DNA from: Desulfuromonas sp.
GTDB taxonomy: Bacteria; Desulfobacterota; Desulfuromonadia; Desulfuromonadales; SZUA-401
Length of the DNA: 14,140 nt
Direction of reading: 5' to 3'
Assembly: GCA_002869605.1 (NCBI GenBank)
Contig: PKUI01000034.1
Coordinates: 1 to 14,140, forward strand
Shown here: one piece after another, positions 1-6,544 of the stretch
Layout of the letters: the number at the start of each line of letters is the position of its first letter
Numbering within the stretch: position 1 is the first letter of the stretch
The notes under the pieces: model-generated
Seen by the model: only the letters and a program-made list of their open reading frames with translations
Databases searched by the model: none
What the model was told of the DNA's origin: nothing
Program-made: the position numbers and the translations under genes

Positions 1-731
1 CCGCTGAGCTCGAGGCGTTCGTTGAAGCTCTGCGCCACGTTGACGGCATCCTGGCCGGTCATGGCGTCGGCGACGAACAGGATCTCGTTCGGAACCAGCG
101 CCGCCTTGATCCGCTCCAGCTCAGCCATCAGCTCATCATCGATATGCAGACGGCCGGCGGTGTCAAGGATCAGGGTATCGTAGCCGTTGCGCTCGGCGTA
201 CTGTTGAGCGTCACGACAAATCGCCACCGGGTCCTGATCGGCCGCGGAGGCGTAAACATCTATATCGATCTGACGACCGAGGGTCTTGAGCTGCTCAATC
301 GCCGCCGGGCGGTAGACATCGGCCGGAACCAGCAGCGGGTTGCGCTTGTCGCGCCGCAGTTTGAGCGCCAGCTTGCCGCAGGTCGTGGTTTTACCCGCAC
401 CCTGCAGACCACACAGCATGACCACCACCGGCGGGCGTCCGGCGAGTTGCAGGGAGTTCTCCTCCCCTTCGCCCATCAGGCGACCGAGCTCGTCACGCAC
501 GATCTTGATGACCTGCTGGGCCGGGGTGAGGCTCTTGAGCACCTCCTGGCCGACCGCGCGTTCGGTCACCGCAGCGACGAACTCCTTGACGACACGGAAA
601 TTGACATCCGCCTCGAGCAGCACCAGCCGCACTTCACGCAGCGCTTCGCGAACATCAAGCTCACTCAGCTTGCCACGTCCCCGCAGCTTGGTAAAAACCG
701 CGTCGAGTTTTTCGCTTAACGTATCAAACAT
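1..731 (-). CDS. ffh: Signal recognition particle GTPase Ffh (SRP54), N-terminal part, runs off the left edge
   Basis: Ffh binds 4.5S RNA and signal sequences of nascent membrane proteins and docks with FtsY in a GTP-dependent cycle. The 243 codons present encode the helical N domain (residues 1-90, starting MFDTLSEKLDAVF) and most of the G domain. Visible motifs are the P-loop GLQGAGKTT at about 108-116, DVYRPAA at 138-144, DTAGRLHID at 190-198 and ADAMTGQDAVNVA at about 221-233, all diagnostic of the SRP GTPases. The rest of the G domain and the methionine-rich M domain lie outside the window; a full Ffh is about 450 residues, so roughly half is here. The ATG at 729-731 fits the family N-terminus, although the nearest purine run (GGAAGG) is about 15 nt upstream, so the ribosome binding site is weak. 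It is expressed from the strong promoter at 766-794. Confidence 0.97.
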   Translation of the reverse strand, partial: MFDTLSEKLDAVFTKLRGRGKLSELDVREALREVRLVLLEADVNFRVVKEFVAAVTERAVGQEVLKSLTPAQQVIKIVRDELGRLMGEGEENSLQLAGRPPVVVMLCGLQGAGKTTTCGKLALKLRRDKRNPLLVPADVYRPAAIEQLKTLGRQIDIDVYASAADQDPVAICRDAQQYAERNGYDTLILDTAGRLHIDDELMAELERIKAALVPNEILFVADAMTGQDAVNVAQSFNERLELS

Positions 732-765
732 CGCGCACTACGACAGCCTTCCAGCAAAGAGAGCA

Positions 766-794
766 ACTATAGATAGCCCCCAACCCTTTGTCAA
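766..794 (-). promoter_or_regulatory. Sigma-70 type promoter of ffh
   Basis: On the minus strand, TTGACA (794-789) and TATAGT (771-766) are separated by exactly 17 nt, matching the -35 consensus in 6 of 6 and the -10 in 5 of 6 positions. Transcription would begin near 759, giving a leader of about 28 nt before the ffh ATG. It lies 32 nt downstream of the DUF3343 stop codon, so ffh does not need read-through. No convincing terminator was seen between the two genes. Confidence 0.8.
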
Positions 795-825
795 GCCTTT
801 TTCCCGAGAGAAAACCCCACTAAAA

Positions 826-1101
826 TCAAGCGTTATCCCCAGTCGCCGGCGACTGCAGACGGTAGTGACCCGCCTCCTTGCAGTACAGCTCGACCGGCGG
901 CAACTCGGCCTCACGAAGCACGGTCAGCACCTGCGGCTCTGCCGCCGCCGTGAAACGGATCGCCAGACCGCAATCGGAGCTGAGCTCACGCGGCACCGGA
1001 ATCAGCATCATCTCTACGCGCGCCAGCTTGAGTAGCTTCTCGGCCTTCATCACCTTATGTACCGAGTGAAATATTGCCACCCGGTCTCCTTCGCGCACCA
1101 T
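826..1101 (-). CDS. DUF3343 protein, putative Se/S carrier-like (91 aa)
   Basis: A 91-residue protein matching the DUF3343 family, called putative Se/S carrier protein-like in domain databases. Family features seen are the N-terminal FHSVHKVMKAEKLLK, the central LIPVPRELSSDCGLAIRF (residues 33-50), and a cysteine near the C-terminus (YCKEAG). The name comes from co-occurrence and domain similarity with selenium/sulfur transfer proteins; the biochemical role is not established, and cysteines 44 and 74 are the only candidate carrier residues. The ATG at 1099-1101 has AAGGAG 11 nt upstream. It is monocistronic or first in a unit reading towards ffh, transcribed from the promoter at 1136-1164, and divergent from the pair starting at 1300. 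The length is normal for the family. Confidence 0.8.
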   Translation of the reverse strand: MVREGDRVAIFHSVHKVMKAEKLLKLARVEMMLIPVPRELSSDCGLAIRFTAAAEPQVLTVLREAELPPVELYCKEAGHYRLQSPATGDNA

Positions 1102-1135
1102 ACTAATCGCAACTCCTTACATCTTCAGGGCGCGC

Positions 1136-1164
1136 ATCATGCCACGAAGTCAGCGGCGTGGCAA
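1136..1164 (-). promoter_or_regulatory. Sigma-70 type promoter of the DUF3343 gene with an embedded dyad
   Basis: On the minus strand, TTGCCA (1164-1159; 5 of 6 to consensus) and CATGAT (1141-1136; 4 of 6) are 17 nt apart. The spacer carries a perfect 6-bp inverted repeat, GCCACG-N10-CGTGGC (1141-1162), covering the -35/-10 interval, where a repressor dimer could bind. The promoter call rests on spacing and similarity only. Confidence 0.55.
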
Positions 1165-1203
1165 GCCTTCTCCCCGCCAATTATCCTCCGCGGCAGCGTT
1201 CGA

Positions 1204-1233
1204 TTGACACCCTTCACCCTGCACGAGTAGACT
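1204..1233 (+). promoter_or_regulatory. Probable sigma-70 promoter of the small membrane protein-dciA pair
   Basis: TTGACA (1204-1209) is followed after 18 nt by TAGACT (1228-1233). The -35 is perfect and the -10 is 4 of 6. A second AT-rich stretch (TTTAATGAT, about 1238-1246) could act as an alternative -10 element. The start codon chosen for the first gene is at 1300, giving a leader of about 60 nt. Confidence 0.5.
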
Positions 1234-1299
1234 GTACTTTAATGATAACGTATTGCCGTGGTGCTACCAGCTGCCGGGAAGTCACGCCGAAAGGTTCAC

Positions 1300-1557
1300 G
1301 TGAATAACGATCAAATCCTCAACCTCGCCAACCTGCTTGGCTTTGCCCTGTTCGCCAACATCCCCCTAGGCTATCTGCGTGCCGGAGCGCGCAAGCGCTC
1401 ACTGGCCTGGTTCGCCTACGTCCACGCTTCGATCCCGTTCATCGTCATGATGCGGATCGTGTTCGGCTTTGGCTGGGAGTTCATCCCCTTCACCCTGCTG
1501 TGCGCCATACTCGGACAGCTGCTCGGCGGGCGCCTTCACGGCAGGCGGCAAAACTAG
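1300..1557 (+). CDS. Small integral membrane protein of unknown function (85 aa)
   Basis: I do not recognise this protein. From the GTG at 1300 it is 85 residues long with three hydrophobic helices: about 7-25 (ILNLANLLGFALFANIPLGY), 34-57 (AWFAYVHASIPFIVMMRIVFGF) and 58-76 (WEFIPFTLLCAILGQLLGG). It ends in a basic tail, GRLHGRRQN. The reading frame stays open upstream to a GTG at 1258, but the start at 1300 is preferred because GAAAGG (1289-1294) lies 5 nt upstream and the extra 14 residues are polar and unlike a membrane N-terminus. The stop codon is 1 nt before the dciA ATG, so the two are almost certainly translationally coupled. Confidence 0.65.
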   Translation: MNNDQILNLANLLGFALFANIPLGYLRAGARKRSLAWFAYVHASIPFIVMMRIVFGFGWEFIPFTLLCAILGQLLGGRLHGRRQN

Positions 1558-1558
1558 C

Positions 1559-2083
1559 ATGAAACGCAGTGATCGCGCCCAGATGAAAGCTCCGGCACGG
1601 GTCACCAAACTGCTTGGTGAACTGCTGGCACGTAACGGTCTCAAGGACAAGCTTGAGGAATACCGGGTCTGGTTGGTCTGGGAAGCCTGTGTCGGACCGC
1701 AGATTGCAGCACAGGCGAGGCCATTGCGATTACGTGACGGGGTACTCGAAGTGCGCGTCAGCCAACCGATCTGGATGCAACAGCTACAGCTGCTCAAACC
1801 GCAGCTGCTGACCAAGCTCAACCAGCGTCTCGAGGGAGCTCAGCTCAAGGATATCTACCTCAAGCGCGGTCCACTCAACCCAACAAACCATGATGGCGAG
1901 AGCGAAGCCCCGAATATCGACTGGAAAAGAATCACCCTGGACGACACAGAACGTTCAGCGATCGCCGAAGCCACCACCGCGCTGCACGACCCCGAGCTGC
2001 GCAGCCACCTGCAGCACCTGCTGGAGAAGCAGGAAAAGCTTCGCAAGGCGAAAAAGGACTTAGTGCCAAAACCTAAGGACTAA
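1559..2083 (+). CDS. dciA: DciA-like (DUF721) DnaB helicase-loader protein
   Basis: This 174-residue protein belongs to the DUF721/DciA family; DciA is the ancestral bacterial loader/interactor of the DnaB replicative helicase. The family core is visible at about residues 34-100: VWLVWEACVGPQIAAQARPLRL, RDGVLEVRVSQPIWMQQL, then LLKPQLLTKLNQRL and LKDIYLKRG. The C-terminal half (about 105-174) is charged, with a predicted helical EKQEKLRKAKKDL end, and is typically variable. The frame is open further upstream, but the ATG at 1559 is chosen: it sits 1 nt after the stop of the membrane protein gene, and the upstream extension is cysteine/serine-rich shadow sequence. Expression is probably by coupling to that gene from the promoter near 1204. 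Confidence 0.8.
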   Translation: MKRSDRAQMKAPARVTKLLGELLARNGLKDKLEEYRVWLVWEACVGPQIAAQARPLRLRDGVLEVRVSQPIWMQQLQLLKPQLLTKLNQRLEGAQLKDIYLKRGPLNPTNHDGESEAPNIDWKRITLDDTERSAIAEATTALHDPELRSHLQHLLEKQEKLRKAKKDLVPKPKD

Positions 2084-2168
2084 GTACTGAGCAAACCCCA
2101 TTAATTATGGCCCAGCACTAAGACCACAGCACTCAGTCCTGCGCTTACCCCTCAGCCCCATCTTCTCC
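2084..2168. repeat. Short convergent intergenic region with degenerate ACTAAG/ACTGAG repeats
   Basis: Between the convergent dciA and methyltransferase genes lie several imperfect copies, in both orientations, of a motif like AGCACTAAG or GTACTGAG (for example CTAAGTACTGAGCA at about 2082-2095, CAGCACTAAG at about 2113-2122, CAGCACTCAGTCCT at about 2126-2139). The arms could pair, but no clean stem followed by a T tract is visible. It may serve as a weak bidirectional end. Confidence 0.3.
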
Positions 2169-2849
2169 CTACCACAACCCGCTGAACCGGTCGTAGATCG
2201 CCTGAACCTCGGGCGTGTACGCTTCTCCCTCATAGACAATCAGCGGCGGATCCAGCTTGAGCCCCGGCCTGCCCCCCTTGCGCCCTTCGACCAGCGCCAT
2301 CTTGGCCACATCGCCGACACGCCCATGCACACAGCGCAGCCGCTTCGGTTCGAGGCAATACTTACGCATCCCCTCGAGCAGGTCGGTCAACCGCTCCGCC
2401 AGGTAGACCACGTAAAAACGGCCACCATCGCCCAACAGGTAGGCCGCCGCCTTGAGAAAATCATCGAGGCCGCCGTGCAACTCATGGCGCGCCGCGGCAC
2501 GTTCTAGATTCGGAGCTAGCTTACCCATACCAAGTTGTCGATAAGGGGGGTTCGTCGCAACCACTTGGCACGATTGGGATGAAAGCAATCGATCAATATG
2601 CCTCACATCCCCAGCATGGAAAAAAATTTCACAGGCACCCTCATTTAGCTCCCTCATCGGCGGCGCTTCGGTCAGTAACGCTGGTTGTATTTCGACAGCA
2701 TGTATCACTTGAGGACGGTAAAGATGGCCGAACAAAAAAGACAGAATGCCGCTACCAGCTCCAAGATCAGCGCAGACATCTGTCGATTTAACAACCGCAA
2801 AATTTGCCAGCAGAAATGGGTCAATAGAATAGCGACAACCTCTCACCAC
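2169..2849 (-). CDS. TrmN6/YfiC-type class I SAM-dependent methyltransferase, short at the N-terminus
   Basis: A 226-residue Rossmann methyltransferase. Motif I is DLGAGSGIL (residues 28-36), the acidic strand-2 residue sits in HAVEIQPALL (50-59), GDVRHID is at 80-86, and the catalytic NPPY is at 100-103, which together with YSIDPFLLANF at the N-terminus points to tRNA1(Val) adenine-37 N6-methyltransferase relatives. The substrate cannot be proven from sequence. Relatives normally carry about 20 more residues (an ETLD...GRL...Q stretch) before the G-Y-R-[FY]-S-[IL]-D motif. Here the frame is closed by TGA at 2859-2861, just upstream of two tandem GTG codons at 2849-2844, so the gene is truncated, frameshifted or has an unusual start. 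The 5' half also looks more AT-rich than the 3' half. It is convergent with dciA. Confidence 0.75.
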   Translation of the reverse strand: MVRGCRYSIDPFLLANFAVVKSTDVCADLGAGSGILSFLFGHLYRPQVIHAVEIQPALLTEAPPMRELNEGACEIFFHAGDVRHIDRLLSSQSCQVVATNPPYRQLGMGKLAPNLERAAARHELHGGLDDFLKAAAYLLGDGGRFYVVYLAERLTDLLEGMRKYCLEPKRLRCVHGRVGDVAKMALVEGRKGGRPGLKLDPPLIVYEGEAYTPEVQAIYDRFSGLW

Positions 2850-2925
2850 GACAACCGATCAACGACTTGCGAAGATATCCCCAGGCACATAGCACAAACC
2901 ATCCCTACCAGATTATCCCCACAAC

Positions 2926-2951
2926 AAAAAAGGGGAAGGTAACCCTCCCCC
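2926..2951 (-). terminator. Rho-independent terminator of the beta-barrel gene
   Basis: On the minus strand, an 8-bp stem (GGGGGAGG at 2951-2944 pairing with CCTTCCCC at 2939-2932, one G-T wobble) with the 4-nt loop GTTA is followed directly by six T residues (2931-2926). It lies 23 nt past the stop codon of the beta-barrel gene and isolates that gene from the methyltransferase. Confidence 0.88.
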
Positions 2952-2973
2952 AGACCCGCCACAACCAACACTA

Positions 2974-5271
2974 CTAAAACGTTTTATTCAATGACAATTC
3001 ATACAAACTTTCATTCTCGTCACTGCTCGATCCACTCGAATCACTCGAATCAAAGTTTTTTTCCCCATAGGAGTATTTCAACTCCACGCTCAAACGCCTA
3101 AACCTAACCCCCGTCTTGAAAGCATACTCTTGGTAACCGGATTCATCATTAATATCCAAAAGGTAACGAACACGTCCCGAGACGAAGGCCCAGTGGCGTG
3201 GCCAATATGTGCTTTCCAAAGACAAAGCCCAGTACTCATCGTCGATACCACTTTTTTGGGTCTCTGACCACTCATATTCGAGACGTTCGATGACTTCTAC
3301 ATATTTTCGCACCATACCATTGGTCTTGAAAAATACACGTTGCAATTCCTGGCTGATGGACAACGCATCTGTCCCAGAATCTGAACTGAATTTCTTTTCA
3401 TACTGATAGCCCGCAGTCAACAAATAATATCTATTTAAGGTGTAGCGCAAATCCGCGGAACTCTCAAAGACCTGCTCATAATCGCTACTTGAAGGTTCAG
3501 AAGCATACAGGCCTTCAACACTATCATTTGCAAAATAAAGCCCGTCACCACCCAAATATCGATTTAAAAGTGTCAGTCGGACGTCTCTATCATCATAATC
3601 CAATCGGTGGGAGGCCACGTACTGTCCCTCAGCTTCTACACCATTATCTTTAAAATCATAGGACAACTCAATACGATTGGCGAGCCGGTTATGCTTAGCC
3701 TCCGTAAACAGGGTTGCCATATAGCGTAACGTGTCATGACTTAACTCGACAGAATGATCATGAGAATAGCGCAATGGCTTAACTACCATAGCATGGATAT
3801 GAGTCATCAGGTTTCCATCGATCGTTCCGGAACCATAAGCAATCGAACCTGTAAAACCGAGCGACCATCCAGCATTGATATGATGGGTCACGGAACCAAA
3901 AACTGAATTTTCCAAGAATTCCGTCTTAAAACCCGCGTCCTCCCCATCGAAGGAGGCCAATTTATAACCGACGGAATAGCGGGTTTTAGAACGCCTCCTA
4001 GGGGCATAATAATAATCAACGCCCGCCTCAAAGGCATTACCCTCACCAGTTTCCCACTCACGCGTTTCTGCCGCCAGATTATAAGAGAACCTTCCGCCCC
4101 CCTGTGTCACATAGTCGTGTTTAAGTGTGGCATAGTAATCATTGTCAAACTCGCTCAAGGACGCGGAACGATTAACTTCATATGCCTCACCGATAAACAT
4201 CGCGCGGACATCGGAATCTTCAGAGAGGTTGTAGCGGAAATAAACTGGGACCTCCAAGGTGCGCTCAATCTCTTCGGGCGACACAGAATATTTACGTGCA
4301 AAATTATTAAAGACGTCAATACTGTATTTTTCACGCTGAGCCGAAAAAAATAGATTTGCGTAGTAAGTCTCGTGCGAGTCATCTGTACGCTCAGCGGCAT
4401 GATCGGCAAAAGAAATATCCGTAGACAACTTCACCCAGTTTGTAAGATTAATCCAACGTCGTTGATTATGATGGTCAATTGTCCCCAGAAGCATGGAATA
4501 TTCTGAGAAATCCTCATCATGGTTGTAATTGTTTTGGTAATCCGATTGGCGAACATGCAACCAGTTATCTTTCTTGTTCAGCGACACAAACGCAAGGTTC
4601 CTGGCCACATAGTCAATTTCATTCATGTGGTCTTCAACGATATCTTCGGAGTAATCGACGAGCAATTTCGGGGCATGGGCCAGAAGGTCGCGATACTCCC
4701 CCTGGTAATGTCCGTTATTAATCCCAACCATTAGTGTTGCCCCATTACGGATATGGGTTCCATTAAAGATATTCGACACGGGCCGCATGCTGTCTCCCAT
4801 AAAGCCTCCGTACGAAGAATAGTCATCGAATAGGGATCCGACCCTGTTGCGCCCGAAATGAGAACGCTGCATATCCCTCGAATACAGGTCTAAGTAAAAC
4901 GGCAACCCCTTAGGAGCCAGCTCAATTTCCCCGTTGAATAAAAGCTTGTCCGTATCGACCTTATCAGTTACACCGTTCACATCCGTATTCAGCGCCAACC
5001 ACTCGTAACCGATATCAAACGAAAACTGCCCGAGACGACCTCGAGCGAGATCGCGAGTGAACCCGTACCCCAAAACGTACTGTTGCGAAAAAAAGCTCTG
5101 CTCCGTATCTTCCAGACCGGCCCGACTGTAATCACGCCCCCCATAAGTCAACCCTACACCACCCCACAGCCCACGAGAGGACGCATGCGCATAACCAGTA
5201 GCCACGCACAAGAGCAACAACAAGCAGATCGCGACCATCTTCAACGGTGCAGGGACAGCAGACTTACACAT
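2974..5271 (-). CDS. Large outer-membrane beta-barrel protein, candidate porin of an electron conduit (765 aa)
   Basis: I do not recognise a named family. The protein has a basic N-terminus, a hydrophobic segment (about 11-27) and a signal-peptidase-like site YAHA|SS near residue 31. The rest is dominated by alternating, aromatic-rich strands (for example FSFDIGYEWLAL, RYSVGYKLASF, YYLLTAGYQYEKKF, LSVELKYSYGEKNF). It ends YELSLNKTF, the C-terminal phenylalanine signal read by the BAM machinery. The mature part has no cysteine, so no covalent haem. Size and strand density suggest a barrel of more than 20 strands, the class that sheathes cytochromes in porin-cytochrome complexes; that role is inferred from the neighbouring cytochrome genes. 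A Ser/Asp-rich loop (SSDSSGSSSDENES, near 741-754) is encoded by a 9-bp micro-repeat (CACTCGAAT twice, 3033-3050). Start: ATG with GGAG 7 nt upstream. Base composition is visibly more AT-rich than in the cytochrome operon. Confidence 0.82.
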   Translation of the reverse strand: MCKSAVPAPLKMVAICLLLLLCVATGYAHASSRGLWGGVGLTYGGRDYSRAGLEDTEQSFFSQQYVLGYGFTRDLARGRLGQFSFDIGYEWLALNTDVNGVTDKVDTDKLLFNGEIELAPKGLPFYLDLYSRDMQRSHFGRNRVGSLFDDYSSYGGFMGDSMRPVSNIFNGTHIRNGATLMVGINNGHYQGEYRDLLAHAPKLLVDYSEDIVEDHMNEIDYVARNLAFVSLNKKDNWLHVRQSDYQNNYNHDEDFSEYSMLLGTIDHHNQRRWINLTNWVKLSTDISFADHAAERTDDSHETYYANLFFSAQREKYSIDVFNNFARKYSVSPEEIERTLEVPVYFRYNLSEDSDVRAMFIGEAYEVNRSASLSEFDNDYYATLKHDYVTQGGGRFSYNLAAETREWETGEGNAFEAGVDYYYAPRRRSKTRYSVGYKLASFDGEDAGFKTEFLENSVFGSVTHHINAGWSLGFTGSIAYGSGTIDGNLMTHIHAMVVKPLRYSHDHSVELSHDTLRYMATLFTEAKHNRLANRIELSYDFKDNGVEAEGQYVASHRLDYDDRDVRLTLLNRYLGGDGLYFANDSVEGLYASEPSSSDYEQVFESSADLRYTLNRYYLLTAGYQYEKKFSSDSGTDALSISQELQRVFFKTNGMVRKYVEVIERLEYEWSETQKSGIDDEYWALSLESTYWPRHWAFVSGRVRYLLDINDESGYQEYAFKTGVRFRRLSVELKYSYGEKNFDSSDSSGSSSDENESLYELSLNKTF

Positions 5272-5306
5272 TCAAGAACTCCAGAAAATAATTAGCTTAA
5301 AATACA

Positions 5307-5323
5307 TGCAATATATGTACCCA
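5307..5323 (-). promoter_or_regulatory. Candidate sigma-54 (-24/-12) promoter of the beta-barrel gene
   Basis: On the minus strand, TGGGTACATATATTGCA places GG (5321-5320) and GC (5309-5308) exactly 10 nt apart, with a perfect TTGCA -12 element and a weaker -24 element (GGTAC rather than GGCAC). Transcription would start near 5296, about 25 nt before the ATG, and the GGAG ribosome binding site would be within this short leader. It is the weakest of the three sigma-54-like sites in the window. Confidence 0.5.
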
Positions 5324-5418
5324 CCCCCACTATCCAGTAAAACAAATGCCTCTGCGCGTAAACATCGAAAAGATCCGCTATTTTACACACATCTCTTACG
5401 CCTATTGACTAAAAAAGT

Positions 5419-6230
5419 TCATCGCGCCTTACCGGGAAAAGCCGCCCTGACTTTCAGGAAGAAGTAGTCGTTACCCCGGTAACCATAGGCCATCTGCCTC
5501 ATGACCCTAATCCGGTTGTTCGTTCCCTCGAGTATGGGGGGGGGGCTCAGTCGGTAGCGGACACTCGCAACGACTCCAACCACGCAATTTTTCGAGGTCT
5601 TGCTCATCAAGCGTCTTGCAAATAGTTGAACCGGTTTTATTGCCCCCCCAATACCACCTGAAACCAGCTTCGCCTTCGTTGCCAGGCAGTTTCCTTACCG
5701 GAAGCGGACCAGCGGCCTTTAAGCTGTTGCTTGAGCAGATAAACCGTCACCAAGGGCTCGTTCGTGACAAACAGCTCGCCTAGCTACATACCCTGTTCGG
5801 ACGACAGGTTGTCTTGATTGCGCAACAGTAACCAGCGGCTGCGCTTGACTATACGGCGAGCCGACTTATCGGAATGCAGGGCGCGGCCCGATCGACCACG
5901 CCCCGATCAATGACTCCACGATCGAACTTGGCGATGACGCGAAACAGATTATCGAGGACTTCTGTACTAGGGCAACTCTTTTGCACCACAAGGATTTGGA
6001 CCGTGCTCATATCCATCGCAATCGCTTCGACCGGATGGCAGAAGGCCCTAACCCTTCGAAGAATGGACGAACCTCGGCGCGACTGCACCCCTCCCTACCC
6101 CACAGAACCTGTTGAGCATCTGCGCAAATGACAATAGTTTCATCGCGATGTCCTTTACGCAGGGTAAATTCATCCATGACGAGGCGACGAGGCCGGCCCT
6201 GATCTGCCCCCCCCCAGCAACTGCATCCAG
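5419..6230 (-). pseudogene. Decayed ISL3-family transposase (several frames, N-terminus missing)
   Basis: Read on the minus strand, consecutive fragments line up with an ISL3 (IS204/IS1001/IS1165-type) DDE transposase but in changing frames. These are [18 protein letters not shown] and the following QVLWGREGCSRAEVRPFFEGLGP (about 6200-6050), then VEAIAMDMS...CPSTEVLDNLFRVIAKFDRGVIDR (about 6030-5890), then VKRSRWLLLRNQDNLSSEQ and NEPLVTVYLLKQQLK (5849 to about 5710, with an in-frame TAG at 5786-5784), and finally VRYRL, ILEGTNNRIRVMRQMAYGYR and YFFLKVRAAFPG up to the stop at 5419. The N-terminal zinc-finger region is not recognisable. Homopolymers (G10 at 5536-5545, C7 near 5643-5649) mark likely frameshift points. 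No terminal inverted repeats or target duplication could be defined. It separates the OmcE-like gene from the beta-barrel gene. Confidence 0.88.
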
Positions 6231-6283
6231 GCTGGATGGCTGGATGGCTGGATGGCTGGATGGCTGGATGGCTGGATGGCTGG
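6207..6283. repeat. 8-bp tandem repeat (GCTGGATG)6 beside a C9 tract
   Basis: Six perfect copies of GCTGGATG occupy 6231-6278, followed by a partial GCTGG (6279-6283). A run of nine C residues sits at 6207-6215. Because 8 is not a multiple of 3, the repeat is open in several frames (on the minus strand it reads as an 8-residue [12 protein letters not shown] repeat), so the apparent short ORFs over it are artefacts. It lies at the broken upstream edge of the transposase remnant. Confidence 0.95.
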
Positions 6284-6478
6284 GGAGACAGGTGGATATG
6301 GAGGGTTTGGGCATCGCCTTGTTCGTATATACCTAACACAAACCCCCGCCTGAAAAGATTGTGACGTCTATAACCTAGCATGTCGGTAGTACCCAGGGAG
6401 GCTTATATTTTGGCGACCGCAAACCCAACCCCCTTTCGCCACCGACCTTTTACCTTTTTCCGCTTATCCGCGCAGCAC
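6284..6478. other. Non-coding spacer between the transposase remnant and the OmcE-like terminator
   Basis: No reading frame here resembles a known protein, and no promoter-like or structured element stood out. It may contain unrecognised remains of the insertion sequence, including its left end, but I could not find a matching inverted repeat. Confidence 0.4.
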
Positions 6479-6508
6479 AAAAAAAAGGGGGACGGCATAC
6501 CGTCCCCC
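6479..6508 (-). terminator. Strong rho-independent terminator of the OmcE-like gene
   Basis: On the minus strand, a perfect 9-bp stem (GGGGGACGG at 6508-6500, CCGTCCCCC at 6495-6487) with the 4-nt loop TATG is followed by eight T residues (6486-6479). It lies 36 nt past the stop codon at 6545. Confidence 0.95.
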
Positions 6509-6544
6509 CAGATCAAAACATCTACACTTATAAACTAGCAATAA

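Noticed and set aside
1258..1299. GTG at 1258 as the start of the small membrane protein
   Set aside because: The GTG at 1300 has a well-placed GAAAGG site and directly precedes the first hydrophobic helix, while the upstream 14 residues are polar and basic.
5536..5545. G10 tract as a phase-variation switch
   Set aside because: The surrounding transposase has several other frame breaks and an in-frame stop, so changing the tract length would not restore a protein.
6231..6283. Tandem GCTGGATG array as a CRISPR or protein-repeat gene
   Set aside because: The unit is 8 bp with no spacers, and its openness in several frames is a consequence of the repeat; it sits at the edge of a dead transposase.
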